A stretch of 64,000 nucleotides of DNA. Source: Cycas panzhihuaensis. Lineage: Eukaryota; Cycadophyta. Below are positions 11,971 to 22,838 of the stretch, piece by piece. Where the stretch lies: positions 68,951,741 to 69,015,740 of the forward strand of contig CM041465.1 in the NCBI GenBank assembly GCA_023213395.1. Reading direction: 5' to 3'. Made by a program: the position numbers and the translations under genes. Position 1 is the stretch's first letter; every line of letters starts with the position of its first letter. The notes below the pieces were generated by a model. It saw only the letters and a list, made by a program, of their open reading frames with translations, was not told the DNA's origin and made no database searches.

Positions 11971-12550
11971 TTCTAACTCTTTGAAAGTTAGAATGGACAA
12001 AGTTTCATTTCGAGAAATGTCAAAAATAAAACCATTGTATTCTTTAGGCAAAGCATGAATTGTTGTAGTAACTAGGTCTTCATTTGTGACTGGTTTGCCA
12101 AGTCTTTGTCGATTGATTACTGATAGCCTTAATTGAAGATAAGTAGGCTGCCATTGGAGCAACATACTTCAAACTGAATAATTTTGCTTTATACATTACA
12201 ATTCGTGCATCATCTTTTCGTTCATACAATGAAATGATTATGTCCCAAGCAATTTTTGAAGTTGAAGCAGATTCAATATTTTGATCAACATTGTCACTGA
12301 CTGACAGATGAATAAAAGCGAGTGCAATCTCATCTTTAGCTTTGAAAGAAGCTAATGCAACAGGATCTACTGGAATCAAATTGTGAGGATTAGTAGGATC
12401 ACGAGTGGGTTCCGGTTTGGCGATTTCGCTGGATACATAACCCCATAATTCATTCATAATCAAGAAATTTTTTGCTTGCTTTTTCCATGTAAGATAATTT
12501 TCAGCACCTGTCAATTTAATGGTGTTTGCATTTAGCATCTGAGTCGCCAT
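11971..12550 (-). pseudogene. Copia gag N-terminal part of F1a
   Basis: Gag starts at the ATG at 12550: MATQMLNANTIKLTGAENYL, followed by KNFLIMNELWGYVSSEIAKP, KDEIALAFIHLSVSDNVDQN and YERKDDARIVMYKAKLF, all typical of the copia gag (UBN2-like) capsid region. A frameshift near 12100 shifts into the frame that contains PVTNEDLVTTTIHALPKEY and ends with LSILTFKELE where F2a is inserted (duplication AAACA at 11966-11970). It matches F1b gag from 29434. Confidence 0.9.
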
Positions 12551-15115
12551 TTTGATTGCAGTACTAGATGAAACTTAGAAACCTTTGAGGTGACACCGCT
12601 TAAGTTCCACTCAATATCCAACAAGAAATCGGTACGAGACTGAAAAAATTGTGGACGGAATGGAGGGCTTGACTTGCAAGTTCGTCCAACCTGATAGCAA
12701 GATCAATATTGGCTAAGTTATCGCCACTATGAGGTAGAGTATAAACTCTTTTCGAGCCTCCCCACTTAAGTGTTTTAATGATTAAAAGTGGGTTGCTTTA
12801 GTGCTGAAAAACGTGTGCTTGAAGACTTGTTTGCCGTTGATAAACTTTGTCAAAAAAGACTTCAAGTTACAATAGTTGTGTTGACTATTAAGTGATGCAA
12901 CTGAGTTCAAATAGCAATCTCATAAAGAGATAAACAACAGCAAAAACACCACAATTTAATGCCTTCAACAAGCCAATAATGAAGCAAGTCCACTAAGAAC
13001 ACCTGGGATCGAAAAAATGATCCCTATGCAGCAAAAATTTGTAGCTTTTTTATTGATCTTTTTCCCCCTTTTTGTTGATGTTGATTGTCACTAAAAATAG
13101 GTCACCTCGTAGGGGGCCCAGTGAGAAAAAAGAGCCTTTAAATGGTACAAATTTGAGGCTTAAACAAGCCAAAGTGATGGTGGTTGAATCACCAAAATAC
13201 ACTAGGAGGTTTTTACAAAGTAGTGTGATTAACACACTTTCAAAAATTTTGAAATTGATCACTTTTTTAACTCACAATTAATAACTTAAGTTACTAAGAA
13301 ACTTAAAGTCATTAAAAAATCACATAAATTTTTACAAAAAAGGATCAATAAATCACTTTATGATAATGATCTTGATAAAAAATGTACTTGCAAATTTTTT
13401 AATATAAGCTAGTGTGATTATCACACTAAACAAATGTCAGAAGGCTCTTAAAAGGATGAAAATAAAGTTATAAAAAGGCAAAATAAGACAAACTTTAGAA
13501 TGTTTAAAGTTCAAAATAAAAAAAAATTAAAAGAAGAATATACTTGAAGTATATTTCTTATCATATAACATATACTTATAAAATTATATGAAAAATCGAA
13601 AATTGCGCTGATTAAACAGTGGGTGAAGTTTTATGTGGGCAAATTACTGTGTATGCCGCGTCGCCGGTTTTGTAGGTAATGCACGAAGCCAGAGATCGTT
13701 CAAACGTTGGCGGCAGGCACTTTGGTAGAGTTCATGAGGACACATGAAGCGGGGGCTATGACGTAGGAGCATAGATGAAGAGCAGGACCTGGGACGTCAC
13801 GCCAAAACGAGCGGTGAAACGTTGGTCAAGAACTTCTCCGCAGAGCCGTAGTTGGGACGTAAGACGGAGGACAGGCCGCAGATGGCTGTGACACATGCCG
13901 CAGGAGCCGAACGGAGACGGGTCGGGAGCCGCACGGTAGCTGGAGCTAAGGCGGAGGACGATGAGTACAGAGGAATCGTGTGCAGGTCGCAACCGCTAGA
14001 CAGGAGCTGGCAATGAACAGCCGTGGAGAATAGGCCGCAAAGTCGCACGGGACGAAGGAGCCACAGGTCACACCGATGGGAGCCGCCAGTCACGGAGTAG
14101 CCACAGAGAGTGTAGGGCGGTTTACACAAAATCTGTATCAGATTTGGTGGCCAGGATGGTGACGCAAGTCGAGCAAAGGGAAATAACTCAACAACTATTC
14201 TCAATCCTTTGCAGATAGAATCCTTAAAGTGGCTACAACACAAAGCTTTCTCATACTTGATGAGAGCAAGGGATTTCTCACAGTCCTTTCACTTTGCATG
14301 CAACTAGAAATTCTTGACATAGCATGCTTGGAGATGAACCTTCATACGGAGAGGACAGAAGCTTCACAAATTCTTTTTGTTGTGTTTTTTGTTAGCAGTC
14401 ATAAGGTGAACCAGGCATTAAGTGGCAAAAGGAGGATTATCCTAAAAAAAAAAGATTAATATACTCTCTTTAATGAGAGAAATTTAGAGCCCTTCTTCGA
14501 TAGTACAAGCCAAGCTTAATAAGGGAAGCAATGAGTAAACAATAGAAGAAAAAGCCTCTTGAAAACAAGATTTTAATTCAGACTTTTCTTAATGAAAGTA
14601 ATATTAGAGAAAACCTTTGTGAAGATCTCTCTTCCTTTTTTTTTTTCAAGACAACAAAGTGAAAATTTGAGACAAAATCTTGAAATAATTACTAATTTCA
14701 AGAATTATGTGTACATAACAGTTTCTTACATAAGAATGAGGCCCCTCCTCTTAAAAAAAAACTTCTTAAAATTACTTGTGCACTTGACTTTGCCAACAAG
14801 TTGCAAAGATTGCAACACAACTTTGATCTTGTGAAAAAAAAACACAAGAAAATTAGCTCCAAATTCCCTTCTAACTTAGTATCATTGTCCCTTTTTTTTT
14901 TGGCCACAAAATTAGTCCTCCAAAAAGTGCAAATATCCAACACTTTGCATCAAAGATTCTTTAAAAAATTGCAAGTCAAAAAGTGTAAACAAAGTCCTTC
15001 AAGATTAAACCTCAAGAAATTACTCCTTGCTCCAACTGGATCGCCTTCGTATGGCGAAGGTCGTCACCAGATTTGGAGAAATTCGAGGCCACCAATCCGC
15101 TCCTCAAGAAACTGC
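12551..15115 (-). other. F1a leader
   Basis: This 2.5-kb untranslated leader between primer site and gag is colinear with 27018-29433 of F1b. It has AT-rich tracts and one GC-rich island (about 13640-14120) of degenerate TGTGCGGCTC-type words. No protein domain was recognised in its open frames. Confidence 0.65.
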
Positions 15116-15128
15116 AGCTCTGATACCA
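15116..15128 (-). other. Primer binding site of F1a
   Basis: On the minus strand TGGTATCAGAGCT, the canonical copia initiator-Met-tRNA site, lies 3 bp from the LTR end. F1b has the same spacing. Confidence 0.85.
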
Positions 15129-15131
15129 AAT

Positions 15132-15415
15132 TGAAAGATGAAATGGAGACGATACAAGTGCCAGAATCTATTGAGAAGCTAGAGAGGACATCGAAATATG
15201 AAGGACAGTATACTTAGATTATAGAAATGATGTAGTACAAAATAAAAGATGATAGGGAGGAGTATTGCACTTCAACTCAACCTATCACAACATACAAGTA
15301 TGAAGGAGAATTCCTCTCAACACTTCACCTACAAGAGACACTTACAGTAGCATAACTCTTTCTCAAAATACAATATGCCAAAACATGAGAATAGGGCTCC
15401 TTATAAAGGAGTTTG
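15132..15415 (-). repeat. F1a 5' LTR, distal part
   Basis: This is the R/U5-side half of the F1a 5' LTR; it matches the last half of 33598-34131 in reverse. It is interrupted by F2b at 15416 and resumes at 22586. The last five bases GTTTG are the target duplication. Confidence 0.88.
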
Positions 15416-15994
15416 TGTTGACAATGGGCATTAGGCCACATTGATCCCAAGATCATAAATATAATCACAATACAATAAATGCATGAAAGCATGAGAGCAT
15501 AAAAGCATAAACTGAAATATAGGAGCAAGAGAAAATGATACCCAAATATGTGGAGTTGGAATTGGTCCAACCTCCCAAGAAGAAAAGCGACTTGATTAGC
15601 AACGATAGCATAACAATACAACTCCAACTCTCCTCTTATGGACAATGAGGAGAGGTCTCCTTATATAGAGTGAAATGAAAGACCTAAGGCCTTGGATGTT
15701 TGACAAGTGTCAAATATCCAAGATACATCACATGGATCATGAGCAAAAGTGCTTGGATCCTCACTAAGGCCTTGGATGTTTGACAAGTGTCAAACATCCA
15801 AGATACATCACTTGGAATATTCAAACAAGTGCATGAGGGTCCATTGACCCTTTTGTGACAACGTTGTGTCACTAGAAAGAATGTGGGTGTGCACTTTATC
15901 ACTTAAGTGATAAGTCACCCCTAAAGTATAAAGTGCATATATTACATGAAAAATAAATGTACATTCACTTAACATTTAAACATAAGGTTTAACA
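15416..15994 (-). repeat. F2b 3' LTR
   Basis: 579 bp from TGTTGACAATGGG to AAGGTTTAACA, paired with 22000-22580. It differs from its partner near 15590-15605, where AAACTGATAG of the partner reads AACGATAG. The polypurine tract GAAGGGGG (minus strand) follows at 15995-16002. Confidence 0.92.
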
Positions 15995-15999
15995 CCCCC

Positions 16000-18900
16000 T
16001 TCATTTACAATGTTAAGTCGGACACCAAGACCATCTCTAAATTTTACAAATTTGTCTCTACCAAGTGGCTTGGTAAAGATATCTGCGTCTGTTGCTCTGT
16101 TGGTCGATATTGAAGTGTGATCTCACCTGTGTACATGCTCCACGATGAAATGGTGGTGAACTTCAATATGCTTGGTCCGTGCGTGGAAAGCAGGATTCTT
16201 AGTTAGCTTGAGGACACTCGATTGTCACAATGAAGAAGGTCGGTGCTGCTGCTGAAACCAAGCTCACCAAGAATCCGTGAGCGGATAGCCTCACAAGTCG
16301 CTACCGACGCAGCTTTGTATTCTCGCCTGGAGGACAAGGTAACATTTGGTTGCTTCTTGCAACTCCATGAAACATTTCTTTGTACCAAGGGTAAAAGCGA
16401 TGGCAGGTAGATCTTACGCTATCCCGCATCACGCCCATCGTAATCGGAGAACCCCTCCAAAGTGAAGTTCTCCTTATGTACTTACTTTAGTCCAAGCTGT
16501 AATGTTCCATTGATATACTTGAGGATGCGTCTTCTTGCATTCCGATTATCCGATTGGGTTGAGACATGTAACGAGAGCAAATCCCAACAGCAAATGAAAT
16601 ATCCTACGAGTGTTGGTGAGATAAATGAGACTCCCAATCAACTGCCGATAAAGTGTGGGATCTGCTGGTGTAGCTTCCTCATTGAGAGAAAGCTTGGTGC
16701 CGTTCTCCATGGGTGTAGGCGCCGTCTTGCAGTCCTGCATCCTGAATCTCTGCAAGATGTCCCAAGAATATTTTGCTTGGGAAATGAAGATATAGCTTGG
16801 CTGCCATACCTCAAAGCCTAGAAAGTAATGGAGAAGTCCAAGATCAGTCATCTCAAAACTTCTCTTCAAATCATTTTGGAGAACATTGATGAGCTTAGTG
16901 TCATCACCGTGATCACTAAGTCATCTACATACAAGGCAATATAAGTGACATGGTGATGGTCATGTTTGATGTACAAGTTTGGATCAGATGTGGATCGATG
17001 AAACCCATGTCTCAAAAAGTATTCATTGATTTTTGCATACCATGCCCTAGGAGCTTGCTTCAAGCCATACAAAGCCTTCTTGAGGTGACATACCAAATGC
17101 TCCTTGCCTTGTTCCTTGTAACCAGGAGGTTGCTCCAAGTATACCTCCTCTTGAAGATCGCCATTGAGGAAGGCGCTCTTCACGTCCATCGATATCTGAC
17201 CCATTTGCATTGTGCGGCTAGGGCCAAGAGAAGTCGATGGTGTTCATATTTGCTACAGTGCAAAGGTCTCCTCGTAATCGATTCCTTCTTGTTGTTTAAA
17301 TCCCTTTGCTACAAGTCTTGCTTTCTCGCTTGAGTGTCCCATCGAATGGACTTTGGTCTTGTAGACCCATTTACAACCGATTACTGTTTGTGTGGAGGCA
17401 ATTCGACCAAGTCCCAAGTACCATTCTTATGAATGGATTGAATCTCCTCATCCATGGCGACTTTCCAATTATCACTTTGTGAAGCCTCCGCAAAGGTAGT
17501 AGGCTCATCAATAGAAAGCACTTGACCATAAGTGCAAAGTTTGTTTCTTCCGATACTTTGATGGACGTTTCCTTCAATGATATGACCATCTGTCTGTTTG
17601 AGTGTACCATTTAGGTAACCAAAATGATGTGGCTTGAACCTCAATATCTTACGGTCTAAGTGTAGGGGTATCAAGATGAAGTGGAAGGTTCAAGTGGGGC
17701 AAATGAGGATGAAGTAGATGGTACAGAAGGTGCATGAAGAACATGGTGTGTAAGATTGAGGGAAGGAAGTCCTCAACAATCTTTTTCCCTTTGTCAATGG
17801 GGGTTGGATTGGTGCCATATCCAACTCTTTTGATCATACTCAACAAAGATTACATCTCTTGAGAGATGTATTTTCCTCCCAATGGATCATACAACTTGTA
17901 GGCTTTGCTGGATTGCATATCCTACAAAGATGCATTTAAGACTATGTTTGTCCAACTTAGTTCTTTGTTGATCCGGTATGTGCATATATGCAATGCAATC
18001 AATGTCCTCAAATGGCTAATAGTTGGCTTCTTTCCGCACCATGCCTCCTCGGATGTGATATTGGTGACCTGGTTTGGGACTCGATTGGCCACATAGGGTT
18101 TGTTTGAAATGCTTCGCCCAAGAAGCTCTTGGAAGCCCTTTTGCATGCATCATTGTTCGCTTTATTAGCCAATGTTCTATTCATCCTTTCGTAGACTCCA
18201 TTTTGCTGAGGAGTATGAGGAGTTGTGAGTTGTCTCCGAATTCCATTATCCTTGAAAATTGGTTGAATTCATTTGAAGTGAATTCACCTCCATTATCTCG
18301 ACCTTAGTGTGCTAATTAAGTAGCGATTCATTTTCTACTTCCGCCTTGAACTCTTTGAATTTTGAGAAGGCTTCGATTTTTGTTTTAGGAAGTAGACCCG
18401 ACTTTGTGAGAGAAGTCATCAATAAAGGATATGTAGTACAATGCTCCTCCAAAGGAGTGGACATGGGTCCACACAAGTCCGAGTGAACTAATTGCAAAGG
18501 ATAAGATGCACCATGCTTTGCCTTTAGGAAAAGGCACCGATGTTGTGTCCCCATTATGCAAGCTTCGAAAGACATTTTGAACCATACATCTTTGGAAGCC
18601 CATACACCATGCTTTTGTATGTCATCTGCTTGATTGTCTAGGCTTAAATGTCCTAGACGTTGATGCCATAATCGAATTTTTGACAAAGATGTGAAACCAG
18701 TAAGCGTAATCAAGAGTAATATTATTGGCATCCAACTTGTAAAGGCCTTGATCCTCATAGGCTATAGCTACAATCTGATCATCTTTGTCACGAATGGTAC
18801 ATTTCCCATTTTTGAATAGTAAGCTCATATGTTACTTGTTCATCTGGCTAACAGAGAGCAGATTCTTCTCTATAGAAGAAATGAAATAGGCATCACTATT

Positions 18901-19200
18901 GGGAAATGATAAGGAAGGATTTTTAGGAGAGTGAAAAGGAGCTATGGTGCCTATTCCGAAACCTCGCTTGATTCACCATTTCCAAAGGTTACTAAATGAC
19001 CTTTGCCTTCCTTGATGTTGCTTAGGAGTTCTTCACTCCCGTCATGTGTTGAGTAGCTCGAATCGATAATCCAAGTGTTGTCAACCTTGGATGATTGGAA
19101 TGCACAAAATAGTTTGTCGTCATTGGCAAACCGATTATAATGGCGTTGGTAGCCATTTCTTTGACCCTCCTTGTGGACCTCCTCGATAGGCACCTTGATT
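16000..19200 (-). pseudogene. Copia pol of F2b
   Basis: Pol in the same order as F2a, read leftwards. Protease near 19050-19090 is damaged: NTWIIDSSYSTHDGSE replaces the DSGATRHMTG of F2a. Integrase about 18830-17920 shows IRLWHQRLGHL and HSDLCGPMST. RT about 17350-16546 shows [25 protein letters not shown] and KMKRSFEMTDLGLLHYFLG-type sequence. RNase H about 16500-16010 is heavily broken. The frame is interrupted more often than in F2a, mainly by single-base losses at CAG or CTG. Direct comparison with 5383-8660 restores most of the alignment. Confidence 0.88.
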
Positions 19201-19223
19201 TGGTCGAGGGGAAATCGATCCGA

Positions 19224-20105
19224 TCACCGGAATCTCTGAACTGTTGTCGTGGTCAGCCGTCTTTGACCTTGTGGGTGCTTTGCCGCTTTGACCTTGTGGG
19301 TGTTGTCATTGCTTTGCGAAGATTTGCTTGCTTTTTTGCATTCAGTGCAATGTGGCCGTGAATGCCACAATAATGGCAAATGACATTGGTCTTGGAAGAT
19401 CCAATGTTCATGTTTCCAAACCGCTTTGTGAATGCAAAGTGTTGGATTTTTGAATTGTCTTTGCCTTTGCCGTGAAAGCACCGATGTAGATGGTTCTTCA
19501 TTATCCTTAGCATAAATTTGTTCTTCTTGAAGCAATAAGCTTTCAAGTTGATTGACCGTCATCCCCTAAGTGAACCATCTCGTGTAGTTGATGATATGAA
19601 GCCATTGTAGTCCTTTGGTAGTGCTTTTGTGATGGAGGCTACGATTTCATCTCTTGTAATGGACTACCCAAAGTAGTTAATTCATTACAAACCTCCTTAG
19701 TAGGGGCCATGAATCCCGCCATTGGCTTTACAAATTTAATGGAGTACAATTTAGCTTTTATCATCAAAATGCGAGCTTCATCTCGCCTTTCATACAAAGA
19801 GGACAAGGTGTCCCATGCTTCTTTAGAAGATAGTGCGTAAGAAATATTTTGATCTACATGTCTGTCCACAACCATTCGAATGAATGCCAAAGCAATTTCG
19901 TCTTTGGCCTCCCATGCAGCAACACTTTGAACATCCACAGTGCGTTTGATTATCATTAATCACAAGTGTAGGATTGGGGATTCTTCCAAACATATCCCTA
20001 ACTCATTCATTATCAAGAGATTTTTGTGATTCTTTTCCATTCTTGATAGTTAGCTTGTCCTATTAGCCTTATGGTACAAGCATTTAGCATTTGTATGGCG
20101 ACCAT
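19224..20105 (-). pseudogene. Copia gag of F2b
   Basis: Gag starts at the ATG at 20105, the position equivalent to 9552 in F2a. Readable pieces include KDEIALAFIRMVVDRHVDQN and YERRDEARILMIKAKLYS (19956-19639) and the nucleocapsid CHYCGIHGHIALNAKK, where the last zinc ligand Cys of CCHC has become Asn-Ala by local change. Frame breaks fall near 19560, 19640 and 19960. Confidence 0.85.
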
Positions 20106-21986
20106 CTTTCCACTTGAGTAACACTTGAAGCTAGCGGATAACTTGGAAGTCTCAAGAGCTTTGTCGCTTAAGATCCACCTTCAAACAACACCACTAGTCC
20201 CGATCTTACAAGAAGATCCAACAACCAATGGGGTGAAGAGAAGTGGAGGACTCGCTAATGAGGTGGAGAACCAAGTTAAATCTAGGACAAGGCGGTAGGT
20301 TGATCTGCATGGACGTACCATGCTTTCCGGGATTCACACCCAATAACACCCTTTTCGAACCTCCTTTCCCTCAAGCAACCTTAATTGTCGTGCACCGACT
20401 GCAGTCGGTTGGTCCCCTAGGGAATGCACCAAGCTTAAGGTTAATTCGAGGCAAGGTTTGAACCTTTTCGAGCCTCCCAATGATTTTTAAGTTCACTTTT
20501 AAATAAGTGTGAGTGAATCTTCTTACTTGGATTTTTTATGCCTTTTGGCTTACAATGAATGAGCACAAACAGATTTCAAGTGCTTTAAATCCAAGTGAAG
20601 TGCTATGTATGCTTGAGTACAATGATGAAGTACTTTTGAATACTAAAAAATGTAAGGAACCTTTGATGACAGTAAAAGAGGGTTCCTTTTAAGCTCCACA
20701 AACTGATGAAGTGATGAAAATGTACTCAAGAAATTGCTCCAAAGTCCAACACAAGCTCCATTGATAGCTTGTTGAGACTTAAAATGTCTCAACCATCCAA
20801 CAAAAACAAGTGATTTTATTACTTTTCACAATGAGCCTTCCTTTTTGAACTGAAGAAGGGCAAGGTCACCATGCAAGGTGCCAAAAAAGCTGAGTTTAGG
20901 TGATAAATTTCTTCACCTTTACAATGAAAACATTCCTCTTGATCATAATAAATAAGCCTAATGACTGAAAGTGTGAAAAAAAGGCTTAAAGCAGTAAGTA
21001 CACAAGTACTTTTTGAGAATCAAGAGAGCTAATGTAGAAAAACTTTAAGTAAGCCCAGCTATTAGTTGAGAAATTTAAAAAAAACTCTTAAAATGAGTCA
21101 CATGAGATAAAAAAGGCATTTTTAAAAAAAAAAAATGCTATTTAAGAGCTTGAAGTGCTGATCGACACCAAATGCCGATCGGGCAAGTAATGCTTCAAAT
21201 GTCGATCGGGCGTGTAATGCTTGAAGTGTCGATCGGGCCTCAGATAAGCCGAAATGAAGATGAGCCGGCTGAAATGCGCCTTCTCCTTTGATGAAGATGA
21301 GCCGGTGATGTGGATGAGCCGGCAACTTCAATGCCGATCAAGCTTGGCCGACCGTAAGCAGAGGATTGTCGGCAAGGCTAATATGTGCTTCAAATGCCGA
21401 TCGTAGCAACAAAGGATACCGGCAAAGCCGGAATTAAAAGTTGAGCCGAATGATTAATGAATGGAAGGTGCTTGAAATGGAATGGACAAAGAATTGGAGA
21501 TTGAGCCGGCATTAGCCAAATCTTGTCGAAGGGCCTTGAGGGGATACCGAGTTGCACAATAGTGTGTCGAATGAATGCTAAACAATGAGATGTAGATGTC
21601 GGCGTGTAATCGAATGGTCGGCTGATTTGGCGATCCTACCGACCAGATGTTGAGCGATGACAGCGTGACACCGGATGAGAAGAGCAAGATGAAGATGAGT
21701 CAGATGTGTCGGCAATTGACGCCTAGCCGGCAACTAGTGATGAGTCGGCTCAAGCCGAAATGGAATGACAAAGAATGGAGATTGAGTCAAATCAAAAGAG
21801 TAACAATGGTCTTCGATTGAAGTGGCGCCTCAAATGTTGGCAGATAACAGTGGCTTTTGATAATGAGGAGCCGGACGAGCCTTCCTTCACGAGTTGGCGG
21901 TCAAAGTGTTGATCTCACGACTTGGCAAGGTCCAAACCAATGTGACAGATAACAAAGAAACTAATATGCTTAAACAGAGACCATTA
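20106..21986 (-). other. F2b leader
   Basis: This 1.9-kb leader is colinear with 9553-11382 of F2a in its first half. The GC-rich half (about 21140-21950) is dense in GCCGATC, GAGCCGG and GCCGGC words but diverges strongly from that of F2a. It includes a short tandem repeat (21170-21250). Confidence 0.65.
21170..21250. repeat. 27-bp tandem repeat in F2b leader
   Basis: Three imperfect copies start at 21170, 21197 and 21224. Each contains TCGATCGGGC or CCGATCGGGC followed by TAATGCTT. On the minus strand one frame reads it as a 9-residue repeat (ARSTLQALH, ARSTFEALL, ARSAFG). Confidence 0.8.
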
Positions 21987-21999
21987 GCTCGATACTAAA
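21987..21999 (-). other. Primer binding site of F2b (degenerate)
   Basis: TTTAGTATCGAGC on the minus strand, adjacent to the 5' LTR end ACA and identical to the F2a site at 11383-11395. Confidence 0.65.
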
Positions 22000-22580
22000 T
22001 GTTGACAATGGGCATTAGGCCACATTGATCCCAAGATCATAAATATAATCACAATACAATAAATGCATGAAAGCATGAGAGCATAAAAGCATAAACTGAA
22101 ATATAGGAGCAAGAGAAAATGATACCCAAATATGTGGAGTTGGAATTGGTCCAACCTCCCAAGAAGAAAACAGCTTGATTAGCAAACTGATAGCATAACA
22201 ATACAACTCCAACTCTCCTCTTATGGACAATGAGGAGAGGTCTCCTTATATAGAGTGAAATGAAAGACCTAAGGCCTTGGATGTTTGACAAGTGTCAAAT
22301 ATCCAAGATACATCACATGGATCATGAGCAAAAGTGCTTGGATCCTCACCTAAGGCCTTGGATGTTTGACAAGTGTCAAACATCCAAGATACATCACTTG
22401 GAATATTCAAACAAGTGCATGAGGGTCCATTGACCCTTTTGTGACAACGTTGTGTCACTAGAAAGAATGTGGGTGTGCACTTTATCACTTAAGTGATAAG
22501 TCACCCCTAAAGTATAAAGTGCATATATTACATGAAAAATAAATGTACATTCACTTAACATTTAAACATAAGGTTTAACA
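22000..22580 (-). repeat. F2b 5' LTR
   Basis: 581 bp, TG to CA, partner of 15416-15994. A TATATAA box on the minus strand at 22246-22252 is the likely promoter. The target duplication GTTTG follows at 22581. Confidence 0.93.
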
Positions 22581-22585
22581 GTTTG

Positions 22586-22838
22586 GACGATCAGGATTTC
22601 TCCACATGTCACTGATCAACACTAAGAGACAAATCTGATTAGGACTCTTCTATCTCCAAGAATAAGGATAGAGGCCACAAAAGTTGACTTTTCACAAGCA
22701 CATATGAGAAAAGTCACTACAAGACAAAAGACAATTTTATAATCAAACAAATGAACACTTTAGGATAAAGGGCCTAAAGTGACAAAAATATTAATACACA
22801 AGGTCAAGACTTAATGCTTAGGAATGAAGGTTCTAACA
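22586..22838 (-). repeat. F1a 5' LTR, proximal part
   Basis: This is the U3-side half of the F1a 5' LTR, beginning on the minus strand with TGTTAGAACC at 22838. It completes the LTR of 15132-15415 across F2b (284 + 253 bp). Gypsy RNase H coding sequence begins at 22839. Confidence 0.88.

Larger units (their letters stand above)
15416..22580 (-). mobile_element. Ty1/copia element F2b nested in F1a 5' LTR
   Basis: F2b is a full-length minus-strand copia element of the F2 family: LTRs 15416-15994 and 22000-22580, polypurine tract, pol, gag, leader and primer site. Flanks GTTTG (15411-15415) and GTTTG (22581-22585) are a perfect 5-bp target duplication, and the two halves of the F1a LTR rejoin across it. 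The two LTRs are nearly identical and differ as a pair from those of F2a, so this is a separate recent insertion. Its coding region shows many one- or two-base changes relative to F2a that centre on CAG/CTG triplets. Confidence 0.93.
845..22838 (-). mobile_element. Ty1/copia element F1a, split by F2a and F2b
   Basis: F1a is a minus-strand copia retrotransposon. In its own direction it has a 5' LTR (22838 to 15132, interrupted), primer site, 2.5-kb leader, gag (12550 to 11971, resumed at 4800), pol ending near 1200, and a truncated 3' LTR (1199 to 845). It matches plus-strand F1b (26474-34131) along its length. Two younger elements are nested in it: F2a in gag and F2b in the 5' LTR. Its right end abuts gypsy RNase H coding sequence at 22839, so it inserted into element G. 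No target duplication can be tested because the left end is rearranged. Multiple stops and frameshifts make it non-functional. Confidence 0.85.

Noticed and set aside
13797-14243. 148-residue Cys/Leu-rich minus-strand frame
   Set aside because: It falls in the F1a leader island, is not conserved as protein in F1b, and has no recognisable domain.
15116-15128. tRNA-like words at primer sites
   Set aside because: TGGTATCAGAGC is the copy of the tRNA 3' end used as primer site, not a tRNA gene; no cloverleaf surrounds it at any of the LTR borders.
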